A DNA stretch of 64,000 nucleotides, taken from the NCBI GenBank assembly GCA_039654915.1, contig CM077593.1:114563413-114627412 (forward strand), written 5' to 3'. Numbering within the stretch: the stretch's first letter is position 1; every line of letters starts with the position of its first letter. Below the pieces are notes generated by a model. The model searched no databases. It had not been told where the DNA came from and saw only the letters and a list, made by a program, of their open reading frames with translations. Made by a program: the position numbers and the translations under genes. Of the stretch, positions 11,612-24,200 are shown piece by piece. This DNA comes from Aquilaria yunnanensis (Eukaryota > Streptophyta > Magnoliopsida > Malvales > Thymelaeaceae).

Positions 11612-14393
11612 TTTATGAGAGCTCAATGATGACTTGAGAAAATCCTTATGTTGTAAAAGAAGCTTGCTGGCCGCAGTCACGCATTTGCAGTGGTGTAAAT
11701 CTCGAGCCTTTCGTGGAAAATAAATGTTGGATAATCTTAAGCAGTAGACATTATTATGGAACTAGTATGTATCACAATCCAGGTTAGATGTTGGGTAATT
11801 TAATGTGAAAGCATGATATGAAACTAGCATATGCCATATTTCTACTACTATCGCGGGTTGTGTAGGATGATCTTCTGCTGTGTGTTCTCTCCAATTATTT
11901 CTTCTGCTTATTAATTGCATTTAAGGAATACAATATGGGCAGAAGATCAGTCAAGTTATTGATATCTTCTCCCTTACTGGTAGAGATCATCTGGGTGCCT
12001 TAGCATGTCAGTCTTCAGGATGCTGGTTTTGTTTGTGCGAATATAGTTTATATGATTGCATCATAGCCTTGTGCAGGTACCTGTCTTAGTTAAGAGTTCA
12101 GATTGAAATCCCACAAAATACAGGACAGAACGAGCAGCTTTGATCTTGTGTTGTGAATCAATCAACTAAGCTTTAATCTAAATTAGTTAGAGTCGGGTCT
12201 ACGAATTATGTGTTTTCGTTCTGCTCAGTTGGTAATGAACTCCCGTGAAAGTCCTAAAACGGCAATAAGATGCAGAAGTACACACAGATTTATGTTGGTG
12301 CACATCACATTAACAAGCAGAAGGGCATCCTGCTTCTGTTTTACAGATGTAAAATCAGTCACTCCCAGAGTCCGGTTACACACCCTATACTTCCTTCCAT
12401 GCCATAAATACAAGGAACAACTTGCCAGAACCTCAATAGCCCTCCCTCGTGTTTTATCACACAATACCCATTGAAAATTCCCTTCAGAAGGGACAAGCCA
12501 CAACGAGTTTTTCTTCTCCCTGGAACTTTTAGAACTCAAAGCAACATTTGGTAAATATAATACTCAAATCTTGTTCAACAAACTTAATGTAATACAATTG
12601 AATAAATATATCCGGAATTCATTCCATTATATACTCTATCCCTTTGATAATAGATTAATATGTGTGTAATTTTTGTTATTCTTCTTATTTTTGCATATGA
12701 ACCTAAAATTCAAAGAAAAATTATTTTTTTATTTTGTGTAGTGGGAGTTTAAATGAAAAATAAAAAAAAAATCTCTTTGAGTTTTGTATTTTGAAAGGAT
12801 AAATGATGACAATAAATAAAAATGGATATTAATTTTTTAAAAAATATATATATAAAGTTTAATATATTTTTTGTATAACCCAAGATAGAATATAGTTCAT
12901 CAATTCCTGAACAGGGGAAAATGTTAGACATGGTATATCAATATCAATGAGCAGGATAGCAATGGAGGCATCTAGTGTAATCAAGCGTCAGGATTCAAAA
13001 CTCCTCCCCTCCCACTTACATTGTAATGACAAATTCCTTGTGTCAATTGTAGTCTGATGCTTTTAGGTTTCAAGAAACAAGCAAATCAACTCTTACCTTC
13101 TCTAAATACTTTCTTAATATCCTATTTTGATAATACTTCTGGATACTAGGGTCGCAACTTGAAAATAGCGCGTGTGATGTTGCATTATTTTTTCATCCTT
13201 GTTTATTATCGATTTGATAAAAAATGTAATCAATTACTAACGGCTCATTTGGTTAAAAAGCCAATATTTCTTGGCTAAATTATTTGTTGAAAAAGAAAGG
13301 GACCGCTTTCTATTTCTAATGGATGCTTAATATATTCTCAGAGTCTCAGACTATGATAAAAAGGGGCCGGATTGGATAAACCCACCACACCAGTCACAAG
13401 GTACATCCCAGTGGGAGGCAGCTTGAGCTGGGTAAAGCTTGCGTGGCAGCCACAGCGGGCGTAACGGTCAATTAGCATATTGTTAATGTTATTGTTACCG
13501 TTGGACATGTCAGCTAAGTATTTACTTTCCGTGTGATGATGGCAGCTCTGTCACCTCAATTCAGCATTATCATTTGACTGGGTGATTCTCTTACAAAATT
13601 CTATAGTATTTGTCATTTTTATTTTCCTACGAATATTATAAATATTCGGTCAAATACACATAATAGACATGATTCTTTAATATTTTCTTTCATAAATTAA
13701 CATAATTATCATAATAAGTACATTTAGGTACGTTTAAGAGAATATTATATATAAATATGAAAAAGTGATCAAATTTTGGATTTAAAATGTACCAAACATA
13801 ATGGGAGGGGAAGAGTACTTAATCTCATAATGTCAATTAAGGTTTAGCTGTATATTCCAAGGGGATTGCGGCATCTGTTTGTAGCAATCTTACCACCACG
13901 CCCCATCCTCACATTGGTTTGGAAAAATGAGAAATTTTGGATATCAAATAATAATTTTAAAGTTTTAACACATTAATGTGTTTGGAACTCTTAAAAACAT
14001 ATTTAAAATCTACTAATCCAATTTTTTATTCGCATCAATTATAAATTAATTCATTTAACTTTGAATTGATACATTTTCTTATCCTTTTAGAATTGCTTTG
14101 CAAAATTTTTGTTACCATTCTTTGTCCCTAATATAATTATATTAGTGTCAGTCTTTAATTGCTTCTCTGTTACTTTGTTTATTATGCCTTCTCAGTTCAG
14201 TTCTGTCTTTGTACTCATTGAAAAAGAATTGATCCTAGGAAAATAAAAATAAAAACAAAAAAATTTCTGAAAACCGGAAAAATAAGATAAAATCACCTTT
14301 ATTTTATATGCTACACTTTCCGCTTTTCACTTTTCAAAGCGACAGAAAGTGGACAAGTCATTTCAGTAATTTCTGGAAGGATCGCAGTTCACT
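11612..14393. other. Intergenic region
   Basis: The first few hundred bases are the 3' untranslated and downstream part of the DUF300 gene. The rest is AT-rich with no conserved reading frame. I recognised no complete transposon here. Confidence 0.4.
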
Positions 14394-14401
14394 CTAACCA
14401 A

Positions 14402-15411
14402 GGCCAATGAACATTTCCTCCATCAACTTTGCAGACTCAAGCACCTTAGTTCTTAAATTTTGATTCAATGCGACTTAGTCCTTTAACTTTAAAAAATTGA
14501 ATAGATTAGCCAATTATTGTACAAAAATGGCAAACGCTGAATCTTTTTGCCCTTGCCTTCGGCCTATCTTCCCTAATGCCATTGGTCTCACTTCCCCAAC
14601 TTCATCAACTTCCTTCTCAGACCAACCTCCTTCCTCCTATACCCTCTGTTCTGATTAGCCTCGCTTCCCATCAAGCTTACTTCCATGGAGGTTGTCGCAA
14701 TTCTAAGTTAAGTTAACCACTCCTTATCCCAACTCAGCATGCAAAGAACACCATAAATCCAAATCCCCCACCATTTTTGGTTTGTCTCTCTTTCTCTCCC
14801 AAGTCATATTACAAAAAATGCAACCTTACAATAAAAATAGAAAAAGAACAACAAAAATAAAATTTGATTGATTTAAGATAGAACCAAAATAGATCTCAAG
14901 CTTACATGGCACTCAACCCACCACCTAGCAACCCATCTCTTCCTCTGGACTCACTTTTCAACTCCAATTGCCCGCCAACCTGACAACTAAAACCTAACCC
15001 TCAACTAGCCCTCAATTTCAAAACCTTTGATCAGTTAAGGAGCCTATTTCCACCTCCATTTCTCATATTGATCCAAACTCAAGCCCACCAATGAACTGAA
15101 CATGGTGAATTGCTACTGTTTCGTTCAAATTGCTCACAAAATTCAATTGGAGCATTTTGAGCTTTAAGAGATTTTGAAACCCTTGGCCTTTAATTATCAA
15201 CTTAACAAGCAGACCCACATCACTATCTCCTTTACATCATCAAGGCCATGTGAGACCCCATGAGTGTTTAAGGATTAAGTCGTATAGTTTTTCAAAGTTT
15301 CAAGACTATGTCACATAATTTAGAAAGTTGGAGGACTAAGTTGTATGCTTCAAAGTTTGAGGACTAACCCGTGCAAGTTTGCAAAGTTGAAGGACCAATC
15401 ACGCTTAGGCC
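14402..15411. mobile_element. MULE-like element without transposase
   Basis: The two ends match as imperfect inverted repeats. Left is GGCCAATGAACATTTCCTCC followed by CAACTTTGCAGACT. The right end, read as reverse complement, is GGCCTAAGCGTGATTGGTCC followed by CAACTTTGCAAACT. Repeats of the type TTAGTCCTTTAACTTT extend 100-150 bases inward on both sides, a style common in plant MULEs. The flanks CTAACCAA (left) and CTGATCAA (right) may be a decayed target duplication (6 of 8 match). The interior (about 14530-15230) is C-rich with phrases such as CTTCCTCCTATACCC; it may be captured sequence, but I cannot name a source. Confidence 0.55.
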
Positions 15412-15671
15412 CTGATCAAACCTGTTTTGCCCCTTAATTTATCTCTAAGTAATTCCTTTCACGTGACCTTGGTCCCCACTCCAGATATTCGCCAAGTCCT
15501 ACGTGGATGGATCTCTCCCGTCCAACGACAGCCTCATAGCATCCAACGGCTCTAAGCTCTTCTCAAATAGCTCCAACCCACAATATATCTCCACGGCTGC
15601 CACCACTCCAGGCTCCAGCCGGGGATCAAATTGCAAACTTTTCCAGAACTTCCACAGAAACAAAACCTGAA

Positions 15672-16741
15672 ATGGCTTCCGCTGGCTCATGGATTTTGTC
15701 GGCAAAAGTTCTGTTCATCTCTGCCGGAATCCTCTCGATTGCGGCCGCTCTGAAGGTCTCAGTTCCGGTCGTTTTGGATCTATCTGTTTCTCAGGCTCCA
15801 TTGCTCTGGTCCTCCTTTCGTTCCTGGCTCAAGCCCCCCTATCTCTACGTCATCATTAACGGTATTATCATCACCATCGCCGCCTCCTCGCGGTTTCAGC
15901 AGAAGACCCACCAGAGCGAACCGACGGAGGAGGCGCCCAAATCCCCGGCGGATTCAAATCTGGAGTTCCAGTATACTGGGGAAGTTAAAGTGGAGGAATC
16001 AGAGCCGGAGATGGTCGCCATCGTGGAGGGTTTCGAGGAGCGCAGTAGTGAGGCGATGAAAGGTGGAAATGCGCTCGTGATTGCTTCGGAGTCGACGGGG
16101 AGCTCTCCGCCGAGGACGTTTGAGTATTCTCCCAAGGTTTCGCCGGGAAATTTTTTGTCGCCGGCGGAGAAACCCCTTGTTTCCTCCAGGTTCGGCCACC
16201 GGAGACCTGTCAAAATCAAATCGAGTCCCGAAGGTATTCAATAAGTATATTTTATTTAATTATTTATTCGCCTGCTCTAACGGTTAGTTTTGCCAGTACG
16301 AAGCGCTGCCGTTGAGAAAGAAATTCAAAACTAACGGGGCAAAATGGTAATTTAGGTAATATAGGTGGGAGAGCATTGAGAGTAGCGAAGCCGAAACGGC
16401 AGGAGACGATGGAGAACACATGGAAGATGATAACAGAAGGGAGAGCGATGCCGCTGACGAGGCACCTGAAGAAGTCGGAGACGTGGGAGAATCAGGGCAG
16501 TCAGATGAAGGTGGTGTCACCGGCAAGGAAGTTGGAGACTTTCAAGGACCGGACAAATAACTACGAGGCGTCACCGTCGCCGGGGTCGGCGGGGAAGATA
16601 AGGAGAGAGGTGTCGTTGAGTCAGGACGAGTTGAACCGGCGGGTGGAGGCGTTCATAAAGAAGTTCAACAACGAGATGAGGATGCAGCGGCAGGCGTCGC
16701 TGAACCAGTACAAGGAGATGATCAATCGGGCAAGCTACTGA
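15672..16741 (+). CDS. DUF4408/DUF761-type protein (function unknown)
   Basis: Two exons, 15672-16233 and 16365-16741, sum to 939 bases, giving 312 residues. The N-terminus has two hydrophobic segments (about residues 9-30 and 52-76, the second reading YLYVIINGIIITIAASSRF), as in DUF4408 proteins. The middle is acidic and Ser/Pro-rich. The C-terminus carries KPKRQETMENTWKMITEGR, then SQDELNRRVEAFIKKFNNEM and RMQRQASLNQYKEMI, the DUF761 signature of this plant family. Members are small membrane-linked proteins, some called cotton-fibre-expressed proteins; their function is not established. The intron is 131 bases (GT at 16234, AG at 16363-16364) and joins Gly codons in phase. The gene is convergent with the SYF1 pseudogene. 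The coding part is GC-richer than its surroundings. Confidence 0.85.
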
Positions 16742-16904
16742 ATCAGACCCAGCAAAATCATGTCTTGAAGAAATTAAATTAGATTAAAATTAGATGGGCA
16801 AAATTGTGTGTGGTGAATTTTTGGTGTGTTGGAATCCAAATTTTCGTTTTTGTCGTCAAAAAATTGATGAGTTCGACGTTTGGCACCAAGCAGGTACAAA
16901 AACA

Positions 16905-17390
16905 GTAGGGGGTCAGATTGTGAACACCATTAGTTAATAGTCGCTTGGCGCTTCAATTCTGCCTTCTAATTGATCGTCTGGAGGGCACCAAGTCGACCAT
17001 CCGCTTCCTTCTATTTGGCAGTTGGCACCAGTCTTTTTTCTCCAGCTTTCCTTCTCCGAGCTAAGCCCCCAAGTTAATACAGCTATCTCCACTTTCTGCC
17101 GCCCTCCTCTGGCAGTTTCTTTCTGGTGCCAGTTTTAGCTGTCTCCACTCCAGTCCACTTTAAGGGCAGCCATTTCATCCTCTGGTACACCGGCCGGCTT
17201 GTTTCAACCCCTGTCCTTGGCGTCCTCATTAATTAGTCAGCCCGCGATCCCTCTGCGTCGTGTAGTGTCCTGGCAGAAACGCTTCGTTTAATCCGCAATA
17301 GTTCTCTCTCTAAGTGTCTTCATTTCCATGCTGCACCTCAGATTCTATAAATCAGCATCGGAGCATTGGTCTGCAAACAATCTGAACCCA
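16905..17390 (-). pseudogene. SYF1 3'-end pseudogene fragment
   Basis: This segment resembles the last exon and part of the next-to-last exon of the intact SYF1 gene (about 21200-22100). Shared phrases include TCTTGGCGCTTC, GAGGGCACCAAGTCG, AGCCATTTCATCCTCTGG, CGTTTAATCCGCAA and GTGTCTTCATTTCCATGCTG. Many indels destroy the frame. The intron between the two exons is missing: the sequence passes from the last exon into the next-to-last at CTGGCAG, a 7-base word that occurs on both sides of that intron in the intact gene. Deletion between those repeats explains the loss without an mRNA step. It sits about 170 bases after the DUF4408 stop, in the same convergent arrangement as the relic near 20.8 kb. 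Confidence 0.8.
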
Positions 17391-17789
17391 ATCAAATTAA
17401 TGAGTAAGTAGCGACAAGGACGAAACTAGACGAAGACGGATCTTGCCCGTGGGCTGGGAGGCGGCGTCTGAGGGTAACGGGATGGGGAATGTCTGCTGGT
17501 CTGGGTACACAGATTCGTTGAGACTTTCTGGTGCCTAGGTGGACCTGTAAATATGCTCAACTTCAGGTACGGTTCGCATGAAACTTCAGGCGTGTGAAGA
17601 CCAACATATAGTACTGTCGACTTCACCGGATGGGATTGAACGTAAATGCGTTCACGTATTCCAAACAAACTGGCTGTTAATGTAGATTCATCCCTAGTGA
17701 CATATGAAAGATAAATAAACAACAGTTGCTCAACGTCCCTATGGCACTGCTTGCTACTACACCCTCTGTCCAATATCTCTGATCCATTT

Positions 17790-18092
17790 AAGTTTTTTAA
17801 TTTAAATTTGATTTGAAATTATTTATATTATTATTTGATGATTTCTTTCAAAAAATATATATATTTAAAAATTATATTGTTTCCGTCTCATAAAATTTTT
17901 CCGTTTCGCTATTTATAGCAATTAATTTATAAATTTTTTTTATTTTTAAATTTTTTATGGAAATATAAAATTTTTTATATGAAAATAATATCTTAAAAAC
18001 TTTAGTTTATTATGAATATGATTTTTAATAATTTCTTATAATATAAATTAATATAAATATATTTAAATCAAACTTTAAGGAAAAAAAAAAAA
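17790..18092. repeat. Possible MITE
   Basis: AT-rich stretch whose right part (TATAAATATATTTAAATCAA and an A-run) resembles the right part of the MITE at 29901-30141. It includes CCGTCTCATAAAATTTTTCC, typical of Stowaway-type ends. The boundaries are unclear. Confidence 0.35.
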
Positions 18093-19117
18093 GGAGCCAA
18101 CCTTTGTTTGACAACGAGATGTAGCCCTCTCTCTGTTTTGTTTACACTCTTTTCTGAACAATAGAGTTTTTTGTTTGACATTCCAAGAACTATTTAGTAG
18201 GTTTTAATTATCCAAAATGAACAACGAGGTATAATTGTATGTTTGAGGAAACCTAAGAGAGTAAATAATATATTTCTAAAAATAGGAGAAGATAATTGTA
18301 GGTTTGGCAAAATGTCAATAGGGTGTTTTTTTATTTAACTTTTTGATTTTTTTTTACGTTTTTTGCCGTGGCAAGATCTCTCTTCAGACCTAAAGTTTTG
18401 GCCTCTTGGCCTCTGGCCTTGTGGTCCCTTGACCCTAAAACCCTAATTTCTTTTTTTAAAAAAAAAAATTTGGGCGATTATCAAACAGCTCTCTCAGTCC
18501 CCAGAAACTTTCCGATTTAAAGAATCGTTACCCCATTTCCGTTTTGCCTTTCTTTGTCCTTAGTTTTTTGAAATGCTTGTACTCCTCTTCTAGTCCCTAA
18601 AGTTTTAAACTTTGCTTTTTTCAGTCCGTGACATTTCCAATTTAGTGATCGCACCCCTAATTTCAGGTAGTCTATGATGCTTGTCCACTGCTGCATCACC
18701 GTGGTTAGACGCTGTCGATGTTGCCAGTTGATGATGCTACCATGCATCCGCCCTGCCCTTCGTCGGCACTACAATTGCCGTCTTATGAGAGGATCAAAGG
18801 AGGATTGACAATGAACTAGGTTGCCAGAAGATTCCCATCACCATCTTGCATAGAAATCATTAAAATTTGCACACATCAATTTGCGTGAGATCCCACAGCA
18901 TGGGGCTTGAAAACTAGTACATATGACATTGGGAGAGCTAGCCCTAGCCCATGCTAATTATTCCACCAGAAAACTATGAGAAAGACGGCTAGTGGGTGAA
19001 TTAAAATGTGCTTACTAGCGTACGAATAAGTTAGTGTGGAAATTGATTGTTTTCATTTTTGAAATTATGGAAGAGATGATAAATTTCCAACTTTGAAGTC
19101 TGAAGAAAGGATATTTG
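18093..19117. other. Gene-free stretch
   Basis: No conserved reading frame is seen. Phrases such as TCCCTAAAGTTTTAAACTTT (about 18594-18613) and CCCTAATTTC look like sub-terminal repeats of a MULE, but I found no matching partner end. Confidence 0.35.
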
Positions 19118-19126
19118 CTATCCACT

Positions 19127-19786
19127 CATGGTACACGGTGGGCCTAAATGATATGAGCCCGGCTGGGCTTGGGCCTGGTTAGGTCAAGTCTTGGTATGGC
19201 ACGCAAAATCCATATTGGCCCTAGGGCTGAGAGGGGCTTAATATTTTTTTTTCTTTCATTTTTTAAAAATATTTGTTAAATTATGATTTTAGAGAAAAAA
19301 AATCATTATCGATGCAACTTTTATTAATAAAAAGCTAAACGGCAATTATAAACCTTAATCCTATGATAAAATATAAAATATACAATCAGTATTTGTAGTT
19401 CTAACTTTTAGAAATGTTTCAATTTTGACTTTTGTTATTGCATTATTAATGAGAGAAATTGTAGTTTGATGTCAAAAAGTAAGTTGGACACATTTATGGA
19501 CCTTAAGATGTAATTTACCTACTTTTTGACAAAATCTGAAAACTGATGTTCAAGCAAACCTGCTCAAGCACAGCCTGTCACAGTTCGGCCCACAATGCCT
19601 AGGCCAGGCTGGGCCTGGGCATGGGCTCCATTGCGAGCCGAGCCAAGCCAGGCCAACGCAAGACTCCCTCCCACCCAAGCCAATAACTGTCTCACCTCCT
19701 CCCATGCCTCCCCTAGGCTAGGTTGGGTTTGAGCTTAAGCCGGGCATGGGTTGGGCTGAGCTAACTTCGCCCATTGAACACCTTTA
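19127..19786. mobile_element. hAT-like non-autonomous element
   Basis: The left end reads CATGGTACACGGTGGGCC, and the right end as reverse complement reads TAAAGGTGTTCAATGGGC; these are degraded inverted repeats. GGCTGGGCCTGGGC-type motifs occur just inside both ends. The 9-base flank CTATCCACT is repeated exactly at 19118-19126 and 19787-19795 (8 of these bases would be the usual hAT duplication). There is no transposase. The size is 660 bases. Confidence 0.65.
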
Positions 19787-20003
19787 CTATCCACTAATCT
19801 ATGCAATTGTCTACTATTACATAAGTATCCTAGACAATTGACATGCATTTATCAATCTTTTTCATTCTAATATAAATGTCTCTCATGTCTAGATTTGAAA
19901 AGAGAAACTGTCCCTTAGTAACCAGATGCCTACCTTTCAAATTTGAATTATGTGTGACCTAAATCCAATTCTCAATTCAAATTTGAAAGTGCACCATGTC
20001 AAA

Positions 20004-20740
20004 TAACTTTACAATTAATCAAAAATAATGTTTAATTAACACAGGGGCAAACGCTTGGAACTTTTTTCCATTTCATAATTTTTTATATATGTTACTGATA
20101 TAATTAATCTAATGGTTAGAATAATTATTCTAATCATCATACACAAAAATCTTTGATTGATTCAATTTTTAATATTTTGTAATCTTGTCCTTTCAAATTT
20201 AAACCTTTGAAATTTATCAACAAAAATATTTTTGCTAAATGGATTTAATTATTCTAAAAATCGACAGGTATAATCTACATGAATAATCTTCAAAAAGTTG
20301 GTTTATTATTTTATTTTTTATTCTAGATGAAATATAAAAGGGTATAAGCACTGACACTTATTTAAATTGCTCATTATTAAACATAAATATATTACATATA
20401 TAGCATCCTTATCTTCTAGTGTTGTTTTGATAAGGAAGGACACCAAAAAGATAATAATAATTCAGGAAATTACTATCCCATCTAACTAATCATGAAGCAT
20501 TTATCAGCCCAAAATAACAAAAAGATATTTAGATCCAAACGACGAAGAAGAAGAAGAAGCAAAAATCAGAACCCTTTTACCCGGTGCAAGAGTTATAATA
20601 GCAGGCAAAAGAGGCGGCGGAGGCAGAGTAATAAGAACAATTCCAAGAATAATGGCATTAGCAGGTCCACTTCCTCGACCCCTTCTGGTTCTCGACGTAG
20701 TTTACCTGGTGTCCCTTCGCCTCCACGAGTGCCGCCATGT
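20004..20740 (-). pseudogene. Relic of a syntaxin gene 3' end
   Basis: Matches the 3' part of the intact syntaxin gene and its downstream sequence (about 34010-34480). Shared phrases are CTTTACAATTAATCAA, ATCCCATCTAACTAATCA, GTGCAAGAGTTATAATAG, AACAATTCCAAGAATAATGG and GAGTGCCGCCATGT. The coding part covers only the C-terminal membrane anchor and end of the SNARE region, with frame-breaking changes. About 350 extra bases (20038-20390) split the downstream homology. It is fused to a DUF4408 tail at about 20762. Confidence 0.8.
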
Positions 20741-20761
20741 TGTTCATCTTTAAAGCCTTTT

Positions 20762-20890
20762 GGCAGCGGCTGGAGTCGCTGAATCAGTACAAGGTACAAG
20801 TCATTCTCAGCGAAATCATGTCTTGGAGTGAAACATAGTTGGGCAAAATCATGTGTTGCTGTCCCCTGGATCCAAATTTTCGTTTCTCTA
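20762..20890 (+). pseudogene. Relic of a DUF4408 gene 3' end
   Basis: GGCAGCGGCTGGAGTCGCTG followed by AATCAGTACAAGG matches the last coding bases of the DUF4408 gene (16687-16712). AAATCATGTCTTG and ATCCAAATTTTCGTTT match its 3' untranslated region. The start of the gene is absent. It lies directly next to the syntaxin relic and downstream of SYF1, as the intact DUF4408 gene lies downstream of the SYF1 pseudogene. Confidence 0.75.
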
Positions 20891-21237
20891 TTCAGTGTAA
20901 TGTTTGAACGCCATTAGGGCAGAGAATGGGACTACTTTTCGCTGTCAACAAAATCATGAGGTGGGACGTAGCTGTATCAAATTTTAGTTCAAGCTTGTAT
21001 TGACACCAAGGACCATAGCTTTTATGGCTCACATTTTGTAAGTAATGAGGAAGAGAACTGATACATGCCACTGAAAGACTAATGAGAACAAGATGGGTCA
21101 GTTAAGAACATGTCGAAAATAAGCAACTTTAAGGCCTGGTTAGTTGTTAATCTACTGAATTTCTTACAAATTTTTCACAAGTACCTACAAAACATTGCAG
21201 GGTCAGATTGTGTACAAAATCAGAACGCTACAGACAG

Positions 21238-24200
21238 TCATTGGTTAGTCTCTTGGCGCTTCTGCCTTTTGATTCTCTCGAGGGCACCAAGTCGGCCCTG
21301 TCCTTCCTTCTCTTTCGCACCACTGTCATCTTCTCCGTCTTCCCTTCTCCTAACTATGCCCCCAAATACAGCCGAAGGAACATCCTTCTGCGCGATCTCC
21401 ACTTTCGACTCATCTTCTGAGTCACTCTCTTCTGGCAGCTCAATCTCCTCTGTGTTTCCTGTGGCTTTTACCCCTCCAGCTTCTCCTTCGACACCAGCAC
21501 TTACAAACCCCAGTTTTCTGCTGCCATCTTTAGCTGTCTCCACTGCCGGAGCTAACTGCCTCTCAAGAGCAGCCATTTCATCCTCTGGGACACCAGCTTG
21601 TTTCAACTTGTCCTTCGCATCATCAATAGTCAGCCTCTGATCCTTCTGCATCATGTACTCTGGCAGAATGAAGTGCGTCTGAAGTAGCAATAACACAAAT
21701 TAGATTGAATCACACAACTCCAAAATCTTCAATGGATTGCACATTAAAAAGTAAAAAAAAAAAAACCTAAAAACACGCAAGCATGAACGTGAACCGAATT
21801 CCAACAGAATAACAGAATCAGGAAAGTACACGCCCCAACTCATTTATTCATTGCAATGATATTTTAATAGCAAAAAATAGCAGTCATCACTAACTTCATT
21901 GTCCAACTTGACTGCAACAAGATTAAGAAGGGAAAAAACAAACAAAGAGCATAAAACAAAAAACTCACCTGGCTATAACTGGCAGAAACACTCCGTTTAA
22001 TCCGCAACATTTCTCTGAAAGTGTCTTCATTTCCATGCTGCACTTCAAATTCATGCCATCTATTCCAAAAATCAGCATCGGAGCGTGGGTCTGCTAACTG
22101 AGATGCGAAAACATATATCCCACGAGCTCGATCAATTTCTCCTAAACTCTTCTCTAGCTCTGCATACTTCAAGCACATTGTCTTCACATCCTTATCAGGG
22201 AGACCAGACTCAATGGCTTGCTCATAGATTTCTCTTGTTTTTGGAACACCAAATATTTCTGCTGCACGGGCAATGTAGATCTCATACATACTCAGTTTTT
22301 CATGATTTGGTACAGCTTTCGTTGCTTGATCATATACCTTCATAGCCCGCTTCGCAAAACCATAGTCCTCTTCCAACTTTGCATATTGGAGAAACAATGG
22401 TTTTGCTGCATCAGCAGGAGCCTGAATAACATGAAAAACCAAGCTAAAATCAGCATCATGTCACATACATCAATGCTAATTTTTCAGATAACTTATGATT
22501 ATAATAAATTCATACAATGTAATTCAATCACGTTAAAAAAACGTGACACATGACGGGTAAATAGATACCATGGGAACACATGACATGTATGAAACCTATT
22601 ATCTTTGAAGAGAAAAAAAACACCCTTAATATAAAATTACAAGGCAGTGGAACATTGAGACCTACAATTGCTAATGCTAAATTTTATGCCAAAAGGTCAC
22701 AGAAAGAATAGACCAGTTAACCCTGACAAGCTACACCTTCATTGACAGTTTCATTTGCTACTGCATCGTATGATTGCTATAAGCAAGAGCCATAACCATC
22801 AGCTTACCAGAAGCAGCTAACAGCTATTCAGGACAGTGTACCTAGCCAAAAATTTCTGCCCTCAATGTCAGACATCTCCAATGCATAATTTCATCAAAAA
22901 CGTTACTTTTTCATGAAAAATTTGAGCATGTTCCATTTACACAAACAACAAACAGTAAAGTGGAGTGAGAATCACAAACACATGGAGATGTTCACATACC
23001 ATTTCAACAGCATGCTCAAACAACTCTCTTGCTCTTTCTAGTTTTGTCTTCCCATATCTCTTTACAAATTTTGATAAATATGTGACCCAAATATCTTTTA
23101 CATGAGGATATTTGAATATCTTCACTCCTCTTTCATACACTTTAAAAGCATCTTCAAAATATTTGTTCTCCTGCATGAGTTGAGAAAACAAAATTTTGGT
23201 CATGCACAACCAATGAAAATTAAGAAATGGAAATAAATATTAAAGCAAAAGCACATTAAGGTAAGTTCTACCTCCAAAAGAAAAGCATAGTTGATAATTA
23301 TTTGCGGGGTGGCAATTCTTAGGTCCAATATTCTCTCATAGACGGCTCGAGTTGACTCCAGAGTTCCCAGGCTTTCCTCCAAGTCTACATAGAAAGTCCA
23401 AAGCCTTAAGGACTTATGGAGCTTCATCTGAACAGGTACATTTCCATCAGCAGCCACTGCATGTAACACCATTCAATCAGATAATCAGCAAACTATTGAT
23501 CTATCCTATCCTCTCAGTGCGCACACAATAAGTGTAATCTAGGGCTCAATTTCTTTATCCATGTATGGGTACGGTTTGTGGTGGACTGCTTCTGCTTAGT
23601 GTCATTGGAAATCCTCAATGGCAAGCCCACGAGAGGCCCTTCTTTAAACTGGTGGCCAAACCAAGGTGTGATTAAAGTTGGAGTGACTCTGAACCTTTTA
23701 CACCCAAGAACCACCTTAAAATTTGTAATTTTTTCTGGCTAGAAATACTTTGAAAAATGTGAAGTAGGACTCTTACATTTTCATTGATAAGTAACTAGTA
23801 TTATAAATGTCTAATGTGCACAAGGAACAAATAACAAGGTTTAGAGAAAAGGATTGACTTGCAGGTCAAGTAATGTTAGCTTACTAAGCAAGTTTTTCGG
23901 ACCTAATCTTTAAGGGCTGAACTGGAAGAAGATAAGAAGTTTTGTGGAATCTTGAATTTTTATTAGGAATGCAAGGTTGACTATGTAATATGTGTTGTTA
24001 GTGGGAGTGCTAACTGCTAACTTATTAAGATTAATAAAATAATCCTACTAGGTGAGCACTAGCAATTTACAGCCAATTAATTTTAACTTATGTCAACTTA
24101 ATCCAAAATGGTTTATTTTTATTTTTACGGTTTTTTTGCCAGGAACCAATTTCTTTTCAAAGCCAACATTATATAGATGCAATCATCCATTGAAAATACA

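Noticed and set aside
15896..16526. Antisense and shifted frames across the DUF4408 gene
   Set aside because: Shadows of the GC-rich coding exons; the plus-strand frame carries the DUF4408/DUF761 signatures and proper splice sites.
18517..18747. 76-residue minus-strand frame
   Set aside because: Lies in repeat-like sequence and has no recognisable domain.
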